Source: Membranipora membranacea (lineage: Eukaryota > Bryozoa > Gymnolaemata > Cheilostomatida > Membraniporidae). Taken from it: 64,000 nucleotides of DNA. Of this stretch, positions 47,327-60,400 are shown piece after piece (within the stretch, counting starts at the first letter, position 1; every line of letters starts with the position of its first letter). A program made the position numbers and the translations under genes. The stretch lies in the NCBI GenBank assembly GCA_914767715.1, contig OU612066.1:10981001-11045000 (forward strand). The letters run 5' to 3'. Under the pieces are notes generated by a model. It was not told where the DNA came from, searched no databases, and was given only the letters and a program-made list of their open reading frames with translations.

Positions 47327-50300
47327 GGAGCTGTTTGTGAGGTGTCTTTCTCAAATCTGGCATAGAACGAGTTTAATTCATTCGGGACAAACTCTGTGTA
47401 TGCGCACACTGAACCTGCCCTGGCTAGTCTTGATTGATTAATGTAGAAATTACAGCCTTTGCTTACACTTTTGAATGTAGAAGGGTAGTGTGTCTATAGG
47501 TACTGCATATGTTGCAGCTTTGTACGCTTTTTATTCTTGTGTAGTTGAGATGAGAAGAATAGCAGGCCTACTGCAAAAGAACATTAGATGTATTCCTACC
47601 TCAGCTGACTGGTCATCAGTTACAGTTACAATTCAGCTAGCTTCTCCTGTCTTTTGGAAGAGTAGTTAGGATGTGCACTATTATAAATTTCAGGCCTACC
47701 CTGCAGGTCCTCTATAAACATATCCATGTTGTAAGCAGTCATTCCTGCTTGCACAAGTGAAAAACCCAAAAGTTTATGTGATAAAGAGAAGTGTCTATAG
47801 TTGAGTAGCTACATTGAATGATTTTCATTGGCCAGTAACAATGCGATTATCGTCTGCAACCAGCATTGCCCGAGCCATTTCAGCCCTCGGCACACTCGCC
47901 CACTCGGCTTGACCAAGGTGTTCTTGGTACGATTATCGCCTAGTGTAAAAGCAGCTTCAGAACAAGAGATAATCACAGATTAATTATGATTTAAAAAATT
48001 GGAGTAAATGAGGCCTCAGCTTAGTTTGTGTTAAATGAGGGACGGTTTGTTTACACCCTTTAATTTATATTAAATAAGATTATGGCTATACAATTCACTA
48101 AATCAGCTTCTGATCCCAGCAACGGACATGAGTTGAATAGAATTGATGCTTGACTTTCTTTTCATACCAGTGCAATTAAATATTATATACAATTATATAT
48201 CATATACAATTATATAATATATACAATTAGATATTATAGACAATTATGTATTATACGCAAATATATATTATACACAATTATATAATATACGCAATTATAT
48301 ATCATATAAAATTATATATTATAAAACATTATATATTATATGCAATGATATATTATATTATATTCAATTGGATACAATGTACAATTATATATATATAGAC
48401 AACAGTTATAACATGCTTGTTGCACGAGAGGTCAGACTGAGCTCAAATCCGGTGAAGACGGATTTTATTTACATAATTATCTCTTTTACTACTTGGTGGT
48501 TTAACTACTACCCACTACCCACTACATCATTAAATTTAACCACCTGGATTATTTCGCACAAAGCTTTGCAAGCTTTATCAGCCCAGCGTGGCTGAGCGAT
48601 GGGAGTTGTTGATCTCAGCCCATGCTCAAATTCCTGTGAGGTCAGATTAAAAAAAAGCAAGAAGGGAGCATGTGGGGGCCCTTATTTTTATATAATAAAT
48701 ATAAATATACCTCAATTATAACATGTTTGTTACGTTATATTATATGGCTGTATTTACTGAAAATAATTGTGGGGGGAGTTCTGCCACATAATAGGACAAC
48801 GATACTCCGGCTGTCTACTTCATAGGTGGCATAGAAGGGACAGCCATTTTAATTTGCACTTATAATGACATCGCCAATTGGCCATCCATCATAAACACAA
48901 TCGACAATCTGAGTGTATATCATCCACACCCTGAAGTTTTGTGGCATTTATGATCGCGGCATTTCTAGTTTATGATTTGGAAATGGTTTCTGCCCACAGC
49001 ACTATAAAGGCTTAGACTAGCAACACAAAAAACACATCAAGTACAGCTAATTTGTACTGTGAGGTATTTTTTGCCTCCCTGGAGCTCCCTGAACATAAAG
49101 CTGTCTTCAATCTCACTCAGAGGAGTCTTCATTTCTTAATATTTCACATCGATTTTCAGAAGTTTAGCTTATGTTGACATGGGGACAGAACCACAATCAA
49201 AAGAATTTGTACAAAACCAAAGCAGAATTTGGCAACAATTTCGGGCTCAGCCAGGTTTTCATGGGCCCTCCTAGCCTGTCTTGACAAACTTTGTTCAATG
49301 GAGCGGGGGGGGGGGGGGGAGGGAAGGCTAGGGCCCACCATAGGCTCACAAACAAGGAGTATATAATTAATTTGCGACAAGTAACCATACAATTTTATCT
49401 GAGATTGGAAAAAAAAATTGAGCAGCTGTCCCTCTAGTCTCTGGATCAGCTGTGGGCAACCTGCGGCCTTTTTCCCAGTGCGGCCTAATGGGTAATATTT
49501 CGTGGCCTAATTGTGGCCTTATGCCTGTAAAACTTTTTATACATTAATTTTGATTCCCCTTTTTTTATGTGGAGAACCAAGTATGTATAGCACTCTGTAA
49601 GCTCAAAATATTTCTAAATAGTGGGCGTGGCCATTCTGTATTATGCATGTAGCTTAGCTTCCCGGCCACTCTTACTACTTTATCAAGTTGTTGTCCTTTC
49701 GAAATAAAACACAAAACAGTGACCTTTGGATGTTAGAATTACAAATTTTCTCTAACATTATAGTAATTTTTTTTTACAAAACGGTCTCTGTGGACAAAAA
49801 TTCCCTTTGTGACAAGTGCTCCTGCATTATGGCTGAAATGTTCCATATTTAATTCTTCATTTCACAATTATTTGCGATAATTTCCCTCCTTTGAGAGAGG
49901 GCGGGAGCTGTGAGGTGAAAAACTTCCTTCTCCATCAAACAGTCCTGTATGACCTTTTTTTTACACTTTAACCCCTGGAAGGGCGCTGCAGCACCCCTCC
50001 CGCACCCACCCTCCTCTTTGTCTTACACATGAAACATGGGGATACAGACATGTACACAATCAAATCATGAGGTAAAATGACATCACAAAACTCAAGAAGA
50101 TTAGATAAACCAGTATTTCTGCTGAGTTGATGGTTTTTGCAACATACTGCAGTTTTTAGACATAAATCTGTTTTAGTTTTTACACAAGTGGAAATGCCAA
50201 AATTGCTACTCCAGTTCCGATTTTATCCCTGAAAATATGTTGCGGCCTTTTGAGTTGATCTGGCGTAAAATGTGGCCTTTTTCAAGGTTGCCCACCCATG

Positions 50301-51334
50301 CTCTGGACTATCCAGCTGTTCCTTTGCATTTAATAATTTTATATTCTTTGCTACTGTAAGAACTTTTTTCATCCCTAAAAATAATAGCTGAAGCAGAATG
50401 ATGAAACAAAATTAGAAAAATTTGTAATATGCCCTTATTGAAAGGCTTGTTGTGTCAATTTTACATGTCAAGCAATAAGGAAATAAAATTCAGGCTTTGT
50501 ACTGATATACTGGTTGCTAAGTGATTGACAACGCAGTGAAAATATCACCATAAATTGACCCTCTTTAAAATAGAGAGTCTCTGTGACCACCCAAGGCTCT
50601 AATCAGAGTTGTCGGAAATCATTGACACACCCTGTTGATAATTGCGTTGGATAGAAATGAAATCATCAATGATCGAAGACTTTGTAATAATGACTCCTGA
50701 TAATCAAAGACTTAATGATCATGGTTTATTATTTATTACTCAAGAGGTTACTGGTCATAAGATTGAATCTGGAGTTTGTTGTACCTGTTTATTGTAGCAA
50801 AACATTCACTAAAAGCGATGTGAACCAGGAAGTTTTGGTCCTAACTACCATAGAAAGAAAATACTTAACCAGACTGAAACCTTCAAAGTCTAGATAATAA
50901 TCTTCTGTAAACAAAACATTGTAAAGCCGTTTTACAGTTCATATTTGGATTTGAATTAAATTTTGTGGGAATGAAAACTAGTTAAACTGTAATGAATCTT
51001 TTGTTTCCCAGACCAATTCTATGCAGTCTTGATTTCACAGTTGAGCAAACCGTGTGTTTATTCACTTGATAATAAGTTTAAAGCTATGAAAAAGATTTTT
51101 CTCTGCAAATAATGATGGCTACAATAGTTTCCAGGTACCATACATTGCTGGTAAATGTTTGAATGAGAAGCACAATGGGAATATACAAAAATTCAGCCAA
51201 TAGGGTTTCTCATTTGGGTTACTCTTGAATGGATAAGATCTGCCTGCCATATGTAGGCAGTCTATGAAGCATAGAAGTTCCCTCTGAAGAAAAATGTTTA
51301 TAATATATTAAGTCCACTAAGGATTAAGCAAATC
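47327..51334 (+). repeat. Array unit 3
   Basis: Differs from unit 2 by a handful of bases and by homopolymer lengths, pointing to a very recent duplication or conversion. It carries an hAT element. Confidence 0.9.
49447..50300. mobile_element. hAT-type element, array unit 3 (854 bp)
   Basis: Same insertion as in unit 2, with the same CTCTGGAT left flank and CTCTGGAC right flank (50301-50308). Confidence 0.92.
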
Positions 51335-54300
51335 GGAGCTGTTTGTGAGGTGTCTTTCTCAAATCTGGCATAGAACGAGTTTAATTCATTCGGGACAAAC
51401 TCTGTGTATGCGCACACTGAACCTGCCCTGGCTAGTCTTGATTGATTAATGTAGAAATTACAGCCTTTGCTTACACTTTTGAATGTAGAAGGGTAGTGTG
51501 TCTATAGGTACTGCATATGTTGCAGCTTTGTACGCTTTTTATTCTTGTGTAGTTGAGATGAGAAGAATAGCAGGCCTACTGCAAAAGAACATTAGATGTA
51601 TTCCTACCTCAGCTGACTGGTCATCAGTTACAGTTACAATTCAGCTAGCTTCTCCTGTCTTTTGGAAGAGTAGTTAGGATGTGCACTATTATAAATTTCA
51701 GGCCTACCCTGCAGGTCCTCTATAAACATATCCATGTTGTAAGCAGTCATTCCTGCTTGCACAAGTGAAAAACCCAAAAGTTTATGTGATAAAGAGAAGT
51801 GTCTATAGTTGAGTAGCTACATTGAATGATTTTCATTGGCCAGTAACAATGCGATTATCGTCTGCAACCAGCATTGCCCGAGCCATTTCAGCCCTCGGCA
51901 CACTCGCCCACTCGGCTTGACCAAGGTGTTCTTGGTACGATTATCGCCTAGTGTAAAAGCAGCTTCAGAACAAGAGATAATCACAGATTAATTATGATTT
52001 AAAAAATTGGAGTAAATGAGGCCTCAGCTTAGTTTGTGTTAAATGAGGGACGATTTGTTTACACCCTTTAATTTATTTTAAATAAGATTATGGCTATACA
52101 ATTCACTAAATCAGCTTCTGATCCCAGCAACGGACATGAGTTGAATAGAGTTGATGCTTGACTTTCTTTTCATACCAGTGCAATTAAATATTATATACAA
52201 TTACATATCATATACAATTATATAATATATACAATTAGATATTATAGACAATTATGTATTATAAGCAAATATATATTATACACAATTATATAATATACGC
52301 AATTATATATCATATAAAATTATATATTATAAAACATAATATATTATATACAAGGATATATTATATTATATTCAATTGGAGACAATGTACAATTATATAT
52401 ATATAGACAACAGTTATAACATGCTTGTTGCACGAGAGGCCAGACTGAGCTCAAATCCGGTGAAGACGGATTTTATTTACATAATTATCTCTTTTACTAC
52501 TTGGTGGTTTAACTACTACCATCTACCCACTACATCATTAAATTTAACCACCTGGATTATTTCGCACAAAGCTTTGCAAGCTTTATCAGCCCAGCGTGGC
52601 TGAGCGATGGGAGTGGTTGATCTCAGCCCATGCTCAAATTCCGGTGAGGTCAGATTAATAAAAAACAAGAAGGGAGCATGTGGGGGCCCTTATTTTCATA
52701 TAATAAATATAAATATACCTCAATTATAACATGTTTGTTACGTTATATTATATGGCTGTATTTACTGAAAATAATTGTGGGGGGAGTTCTGCCACATAAT
52801 AGGACAACGATACTCCGGCTGTCTTCTTCATAGGTGGCATAGAAGGGACAGCCATTTTAATTTGCACTTATAATGGCATCGCCAATTGGCCATCCATCAT
52901 AAACACAATCGACAACCTGAGTGTATATCATCCATACCCTGAAGTTTTGTGGCATTTATGATCGCGGCATTTCTAGTTTATGATTTGGAAATGGTTTCTG
53001 CCCACAGCACTATAAAGGCTTAGACTAGCAACACAAAAACACATCAAGTACAGCTAATTTGTACTGTGAGGTATTTTTTGCCTCCCTGGAGCTCCCTGAA
53101 CATAAAGCTGTCTTCAATCTCACTCAGAGGAGTCTTCATTTCTTAATATTTCACATCGATTTTCAGAAGTTTAGCTTATGTTGACATGGGGACAGAACCA
53201 CAATCAAAAGAATTTGTACAAAACCAAAGCAGAATTTGGCAACAATTTCGGGCTCAGCCAGGTTTTCATGGGCCCTCCTAGCCTGTCTTGACAAACTTTG
53301 TTCAATGGAGCGGGGGGGGGGGGGAAGGCTAGGGCCCACCATAGGCTCACAAACTAGGAGTATATAATTAATTTGCGACAAGTAACCATACAATTTTATC
53401 TGAGATTGGAAAAAAAAATTGAGCAGCTGTCCCTCTAGTCTCTGGACTATCCAGCTGTTACTTTGCATTTAATAATTTTATATTCTTTCCTACTGTAAGA
53501 ACTTTTTTCATCCCTAAAAAATAATAGCTGAAGCAGAATGATGAAACAAAATTAGAAAGATTTGTAATAAATGCCGTTATTGAAAGGCTTGTTGTGCCAA
53601 TTTCACATGTCAAGCAATAGGGAAATAAAATTCAGGCTTTGTACTGATATACTGGTTGCTAAGTGATTGACAAAGCAGTGAAAATATCACCATAAATTGA
53701 CCATCTTTAAAATAGAGAGTCTCTGTGACCACCCAAGACTCTAATCAGAGTTGTCGGAAATCATTGACACATCCTGTTGATAATTGTGTTGGATAGAAAT
53801 GAAATAATCAATGATCGAAGACTTTGTATTAATGACTCCTGATAATCAAAGACTTAATGATCATGATTTATTATTTGTTACTCAAGAGGTTACTGGTCCA
53901 AGATTGAATCTTGAGTTTTTTGTACCTGTTTATTGTAGCAAAACATTCACTAAAAGCGATGTGAACCAGAAAGTTTTGGTCCTTACTACCATAGAAAGAA
54001 AATACTTAACCAGACTGAAACCTTCAAAGTCTAGATAATAATCTTCTGTAAACAAAACATTGTAAAACGGTTTTAAAGTTCATATTTGGATTTGAATTAA
54101 ATTTTGTGGGAATGAAAACTAGTTAAACTGTAATGAATCTTTTGTTTCCCAGACCAATTCTATGCAGTCTTGATTTCACAGTTGAGCAAACCGTGTGTTT
54201 AATCACTTGATAATAAGTTTAAAGCTATGAAAAAGATTGAAAAAGATTGCAAATAATGATGGCTACAATAGTTTCCAGGTACCATACATTGCTGGTAAAT

Positions 54301-54477
54301 GTTTGAATGAGAAGCACAATGGGCATATACAAAAATTCAGCCAATAGGGTTTCTCATGTGGGTTACTTATGAATGGATAAGATCTGCATGCCATATGTAG
54401 GCAGTCTATGAAGCATAGAAGTTCCCTCTGAAGGAAAATGTTTATAATATATTAAGTCCACTAAGGATTAAGCAAAT
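51335..54477 (+). repeat. Array unit 4, without the hAT element
   Basis: Shorter because the hAT site is empty (53440-53447). It shares the 545-bp loss with units 2 and 3 but several mid-unit variants with unit 1. Its right edge runs directly into the first exon of the mucin-CUB gene, so it marks the original right edge. Confidence 0.9.
53440..53447. other. Empty hAT target site in array unit 4
   Basis: Unit 4 reads CCCTCTAGTCTCTGGACTAT, with a single CTCTGGAC and uninterrupted flanks. The other three units have the element between two copies of the octamer. Confidence 0.95.
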
Positions 54478-57400
54478 GCTAATCACTGATAGTTTAGAAA
54501 AAATGGAATTCTTTTGGATACACCTTCTACTGTCTCTCTGCATCTTTGGCAGAACGCAATCAACCACCACTCAAGTGACAACTGAAACAGGTACCGCAAC
54601 TTCAACACCTTTAACTAGTACTTATCTTCCATCGCCAACTGCCAATACTCAGCATTCCACTTCGACAACTTCCACCACCTCACAAACTACAACTCAACAT
54701 TTCACAGCTACCAGTTCAGCCACTCCATCTACAACTCAACAATGGACAACTACCAGCACAGCTACCCCTTCTACGGCTCAACAATGGACAACTACCAGCA
54801 CAGCTACCCCTTCTACGGCTCAACAATGGACAACTACCAGTTCAGCTACCCCTTCTACGGCTCAAGCATGCACTGTCAGTAAGTGTTACTACCATTCATC
54901 ATTTTGAATCAGTGATGTTGATAAAAATCAAGGAACAGAGGCACTCTGGGCATGCGGGCATATGTTTGCCTCTGCAGAAAAGGGCCTGAATAAATCACTT
55001 AGACTGAGTACCTCAATTGGGAAATCAATGGAAATCAATGATTTGGAAATTTCTTGGGCCTCAATGGAACACTGGTTTTGGTATTTCATAACCTTGAACT
55101 GAATTGAAAAACTTTGAATGGAAAATAATTAAATGAGTTATGTGTATTGCACCGGCTGTTCTCAACCCTATGAATAGCTTTGTTTTCTGTTTTTTTACAA
55201 GATTGTGAAACATTTACATAATAATTTTATTTATAGTTGCTTTATATTTGATCAGAGATTTTAAAAATTATTCAAAATCTATTATTGATCTTTGGATATA
55301 AAAACAAAAAAATGGAATCCCAGAGTGACTTTTAAACATTATGATAGATAATGAGCGGACACATCGATGGGAGTTCGGTTCGAGTGGATGGTGGTATGGG
55401 CAGGTCTAGGCGACGGATCTCCGAGGGGGTGCTGCAGGAGTATAGCTATGGGCTAGCTGGTGGAGACAATGTTCAGGGCTGCCCATGATGCAATTGATGT
55501 AACTCTTGGTGGTGTCTTCGAGTAGAGTGAGAATGGGAACTATTTTCCGGCTGTTTGAAGGCGTTCATCGTAGCCTCGGCTGCTTGGGTCCATGATCTTC
55601 AGAGCTAAGTTTTCTAGTCTTACTAGCCGCAGTCTTTGCTCACCGGTTGTGAATGAGTACCAGGACAGGCATGCATAGAGGATGATTGGTTGAATGCATG
55701 TTGTGTAGAATTTTCTCATGATGTGTGTCGGTACTCCTGATCTCTTAAGGTCTAGTAGTGAGTACACAAGACCACGGGTTTTCTTTAGAACATGATCCAC
55801 GTGATCTTTGAATGTCAGATGTTCATCAATAATGACGCCGAGAAACTTGGTGCTGGTCTCGTTTGAGATCTGCTCACCATTCATTGTGAAGGTGGGTGCT
55901 TCAGGGACGAAGTTGTTGTGGATGTTAGAGATGGACATGGTGACAGACTTCTTTGGATTAGCGGTCATGTTGTGGTTGCTGCAACATCTAGTGGTCTCGT
56001 CGATGGCGGTCTGAAGATTGTTGTTGGCGTCGGAGGTGTGGTTTGGTGTGAGAGTAATGTCGTCGGCATATTTGATGGTTTCAGTTGAGGTAGTGGCAAG
56101 AGTGTCTATATAGCCGAACATTGGTCCCAGCAGTGTACCCTGCGGCGTCCCGTTGTTCTCAGGTAGGTCGGCACTTTTGGAGTTGCTCAACCTTACATAT
56201 TCACAGCGGCCGTTCAGAAAACTCTCAACTATAGCCACGATTTGTCTACTCACACCTTTTTCTGCCAGCATGGTGAGAAGCTTGGACTTATCCATGCGAT
56301 CAAACGCCTTAGACATGTCTAGGAAGGCTATGGAGATACTGTGGATCTTCTCATCGAGCATTTCCGTCCATCTGTCGACTGCTGAGAGAATGGCATCGGT
56401 GGTGCTTTTGCCTTTCTGATACGCAAACTGATCGGAGCCTATGGTTGGTAACACTAATTTGGAATAGAAAACCATGATTGCTCTCTCTAAAACCTCTCCT
56501 AGATTCCACAGCAGTGATATAGGTCTAAAATAAGATGGGTTGTTTACAGATTTAGTTTTCTCAAATGGTATCACTTCTGCTTGTTTCCAAACAGCAGGAA
56601 AAATTCCCTTAAGCAAACAATCATTTATGAGATCACACAATGGCACACAGATATCTTCACTACACAGCTTAGACACCCACGATGGAAAATCAGAAGAGCA
56701 AGTCTACTTGCTGGTGTCTATATTATTTAGCCAGTGTTTTACCTGTCCGACGCTGACGCGTATCTCTTGATCGGGAAGAGTCGCTAGCAGTGCGTCAGTG
56801 TCTGGGTCTGATGGAGTGCCGGAGATGCTGGTGAAGTATTTATTCAGCGTCTCTGCAGCAGTAGAGGTAGTCATCAGCTGATCATCTATCGTGTAGTACG
56901 GTTTTGCGGAGCTGGATTTATCTTTGGCGGTCAGAGATTTGATGGTTCTCCATGTGATTTTGGAGTTGTTCTCTCCCAGCTTCTCTGCTACCCATCTCTT
57001 TTTAGCTTTTCTGAGATGGACTTTTAATAACTTGCCGAAGTATTTTGAGGTTGTTCTGCCATTTTATACTTCATGGGGCAGTGTTTGTTTACTATGTCAG
57101 TGATGGTGGTTTGGAGAGTTTAAGCTTTTTTATGTGGATCTGATAGGCTGGTGATGTGTGACCAGTCGATTTGTGCTATGTCCTTCGCAACACCCCGCCT
57201 CCCTTCTCTGTTGACGTACCGGTATGGCACTCGACTGGAGTTGGAGGGGGCATATCCCGTGCTCGGTACATACACGATATCATGGTCGCTGTCCTGGAGT
57301 GGCGCAAGCTTTTCTGGGTCTGCAGTCTTCAACTCTGTTATGTTCGTGAATACCTTATCTAAGAAGGCGTCTTGTCTGGTTCGGAAATTGAAAATGTTTG

Positions 57401-60400
57401 TTAGGTTGAAGAGTGTCGCGATGTCATCAATCTGCAGGTGATTGAAGTCACCGCCGATGATGAACCTGTCGGTATACTTTGTAGCTAACTTCACCATCGT
57501 CTCTGATATGTGGCGTACTATTTCGTCAGTGTCGGAGTTTCGTCTGGATTTTGGGTGATAAATATATCCATATATAGTTGAATGTGATTTATCCGATACA
57601 TATATCCACAGAGTGCTGTTGCGCCGGGTCGAGTGATGATGAACAACTTTAGCGTTGAGGCTCTCGTGAATAAACATGGCTACTCCTCTACCGACTCTTC
57701 CAGATGCCCGGTTTGATGTGTGAAGGTTGTAGTTGTTCATCAACAGCGTTGATTCTTTGCTCGCGGTGAGCCATGATTCTGTCAGCTTTATCACCCGGGA
57801 ATCTTTGCTTTCGACTATCAGTTTCAGTTCGTCAAGTTTGTCTAGGGTGATTGCTCGGCAGTTTGTCAATAATAGAGTTGGTGTATGTCTATTATTATCG
57901 TCGGGTTTGTTCGCTGCCCGTGGAATACTCCTCAAGTTGTTGTTACATAATTCAGGCTCATTGTTGTTGTGGTGTGTGGCTACCTTCACTTTGGTGTTAT
58001 AGTCCATAGCGGTTGAAAAGGTAGGAATCGTTATGAGATTATTAGTTGGCTTTCCAGGGATTGCATCACTAAAATGACCAAGCCGACTACTTACTCTAGC
58101 CTGAATTCTGCGGGGACTTTTCTCTGGTTGCGGGTATGGTATTTATAGCACTCCAGTCAAAATGGCTGATGTCATTGCCATGAGGTTGAAGCTGTAGAAG
58201 CTCTTCTCTGGAGTACTGCAGAGTTTCTCTGGATGTTTCTGCTGTCATCATGATCCTGGTGGCGGGATCTACGTGGTGGTGTGTGGTAATCCTCAGTGCC
58301 ATTACAATAACTGGTGTAAAAGGTTAAAAATGCTCCCATGCAAGAGAGACAAATAAAATGTCAACTACTAAAGCTTAGCCCGAGAACTTGGTCTATAACC
58401 CCTGTAGCCTTATGTAAAGGCATCAAAATTAGATAAGTATCTTGTGTATAATACAATACCAGTCAGGAATTATCAGTTTCTGCAAGCTGGGCAGGGAACT
58501 CAAACAACAATGGATTTAGAAAAGAATTTGTTTTTTACAAAATTTGGGCTGCTATAATTATATGGATGTGGAGTGAGCACCATAAATCGTTGATTCAGTC
58601 ACTTTGCATTTACTGTGAATCAAAGGCTCTGCCTCTCATGCCACCCAACCAGCAAACTATTTTGTTTCTTTTCAATAAAATTCAGTCACTTTTTTTAGCT
58701 ATTTAGATTAGATGATGTGTCGATACATTTTAAGGCTCAAGTGGCCGTTCCAAATGTATGAATCACAACATCGCCCCCGATTAGATATTATTTTACTTCG
58801 CCTAGAACCATAGCAATATCCTTCATCGGTTGAATTGACCTAGTGTATATTGTGATATAAATGAACTGTGGGTTATAGGGAATCTAATACAATTCAACTA
58901 GATCACTATTCTACTTTGAGGATGTCTCTACAAATAATAATAATACGATCGGCACATGGGAAATCTTAGCTTTATATTACATGTTGTACAATATACACTG
59001 GAATCCATTTCCATACCCTGCATTCTAGATTTTTTCATATTTGCTTTTCTTATGTAGAATATACTTTCTTGGGTGTTTATTCGTTTTCTATGTTTAGGGG
59101 TTCATAATGTGGTAGGATGAACGTTCTTATTATTGCAATTGAGTATTAATTATACCTTTGTAAAACCGGAATTGCGTTCACTCAATGTGAGTGCAGGTAA
59201 CTCCAATGTAATAATTGATAGTTAATTCAAAATTGCTACTATGAAATACATCAATTGCTCATTTGCCTCTTAACCGGGTTTGAACCCAGGTTCAGTTTGT
59301 ATGTTATTGTGGTGCAGATCTCAACACAGTCCCCACTGGTCAGACCTCAGAATTGTTTAGTAGTCGAAATGTGATTGCAAACCCACACATGCAGTAGAAA
59401 TATCCAGGCTTCTGGGATTCCGACAAGCATGGGTATAGGGTGCAGCATGAGTACTATGGGTCCAAGTACCTAAACCAATTCTCTCTGTTTCTAAGATGAT
59501 ACTAAAGTTCCCTTGGTATGCACAGAATCAGATGGTTTTACAAAAAACACCCGCATGATACAAGTTTTCTGTAAAATAGCTCTACAATTTTAAAAGTATT
59601 TCTGTATTAGCAAACAGGCTTAATCTGTGCAGGGAATTATCTACAACAGTTACTGTCAACGGTTATATTAATGTAAGAATTCTTTTCTATATTCATTAGC
59701 GGCTAGCTGGATTTCCCATGAAGCCCTTGAAGGTGGCAGAGCGTCTAACGCAACTGCCCAGCAGACTACTACCACGAATCCTTGGACAACAACTTATCCT
59801 ACCACATTAGCTCATGGTTTCACAACTTGCATATCCAGCAATGTCGGTGAGTTGATTTTCTGTCTGCTAGCATTTCATTGTTTGCCTATGAGTGAACCTA
59901 AGCTGAGTAGTAACCTTTAAATTGTTAAAAACCCCAGGCTTTTCCTTGATGTTGACGTCAATCAAGGAAATAGGCTAGGCAATAGGCGTTTCGAATTTTC
60001 TAGGCCCTACAGGAATTACTGGGCATTGTTAATTACCCCCTACATAGTTGTATTGTGTTATATTTAGATTGTGTTACAGGCCAAAGCTGTAAGTTTTGGT
60101 CTTAGATTTGATTGTTTTCTGGCTCTGTTAAATGACTGATTATTGATAAACCCGGACTGAAAGGGAAAGTGAAACACATATATGATACATATATGGAAAT
60201 TTTGTAGAAAGCATGCAATTGTTGTTTCTTAATATGACACCTCATACTTCCTTGCCTTTAGATACAGGTGCAGCTTTTTGTCTTATCAATATATTAATGT
60301 GTTGAGAAAAACATGTTTTCTGCCCAACTAAAAATTATATCAAATTAAAGCATTGCAGATATTTCTAGCTATTCATTAAGATCAGTTGGTCCATCAAAAA

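Larger units (their letters stand above)
38766..54477 (+). repeat. Four-copy tandem array of a ~4-kb unit
   Basis: Head-to-tail units: 38766-43320 (4,555 bp), 43321-47326 (4,006), 47327-51334 (4,008) and 51335-54477 (3,143). Each junction reads AAGGATTAAGCAAATC then GGAGCTGTTT. Contents in order: a LINE fragment, Harbinger right end, AT-rich tract, two-headed SINE, poly-G tract, hAT element (absent in unit 4), and a unique tail. Units 2 and 3 are nearly identical. Units 2-4 share loss of about 545 bp that unit 1 keeps at about 39063-39607. Confidence 0.93.
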
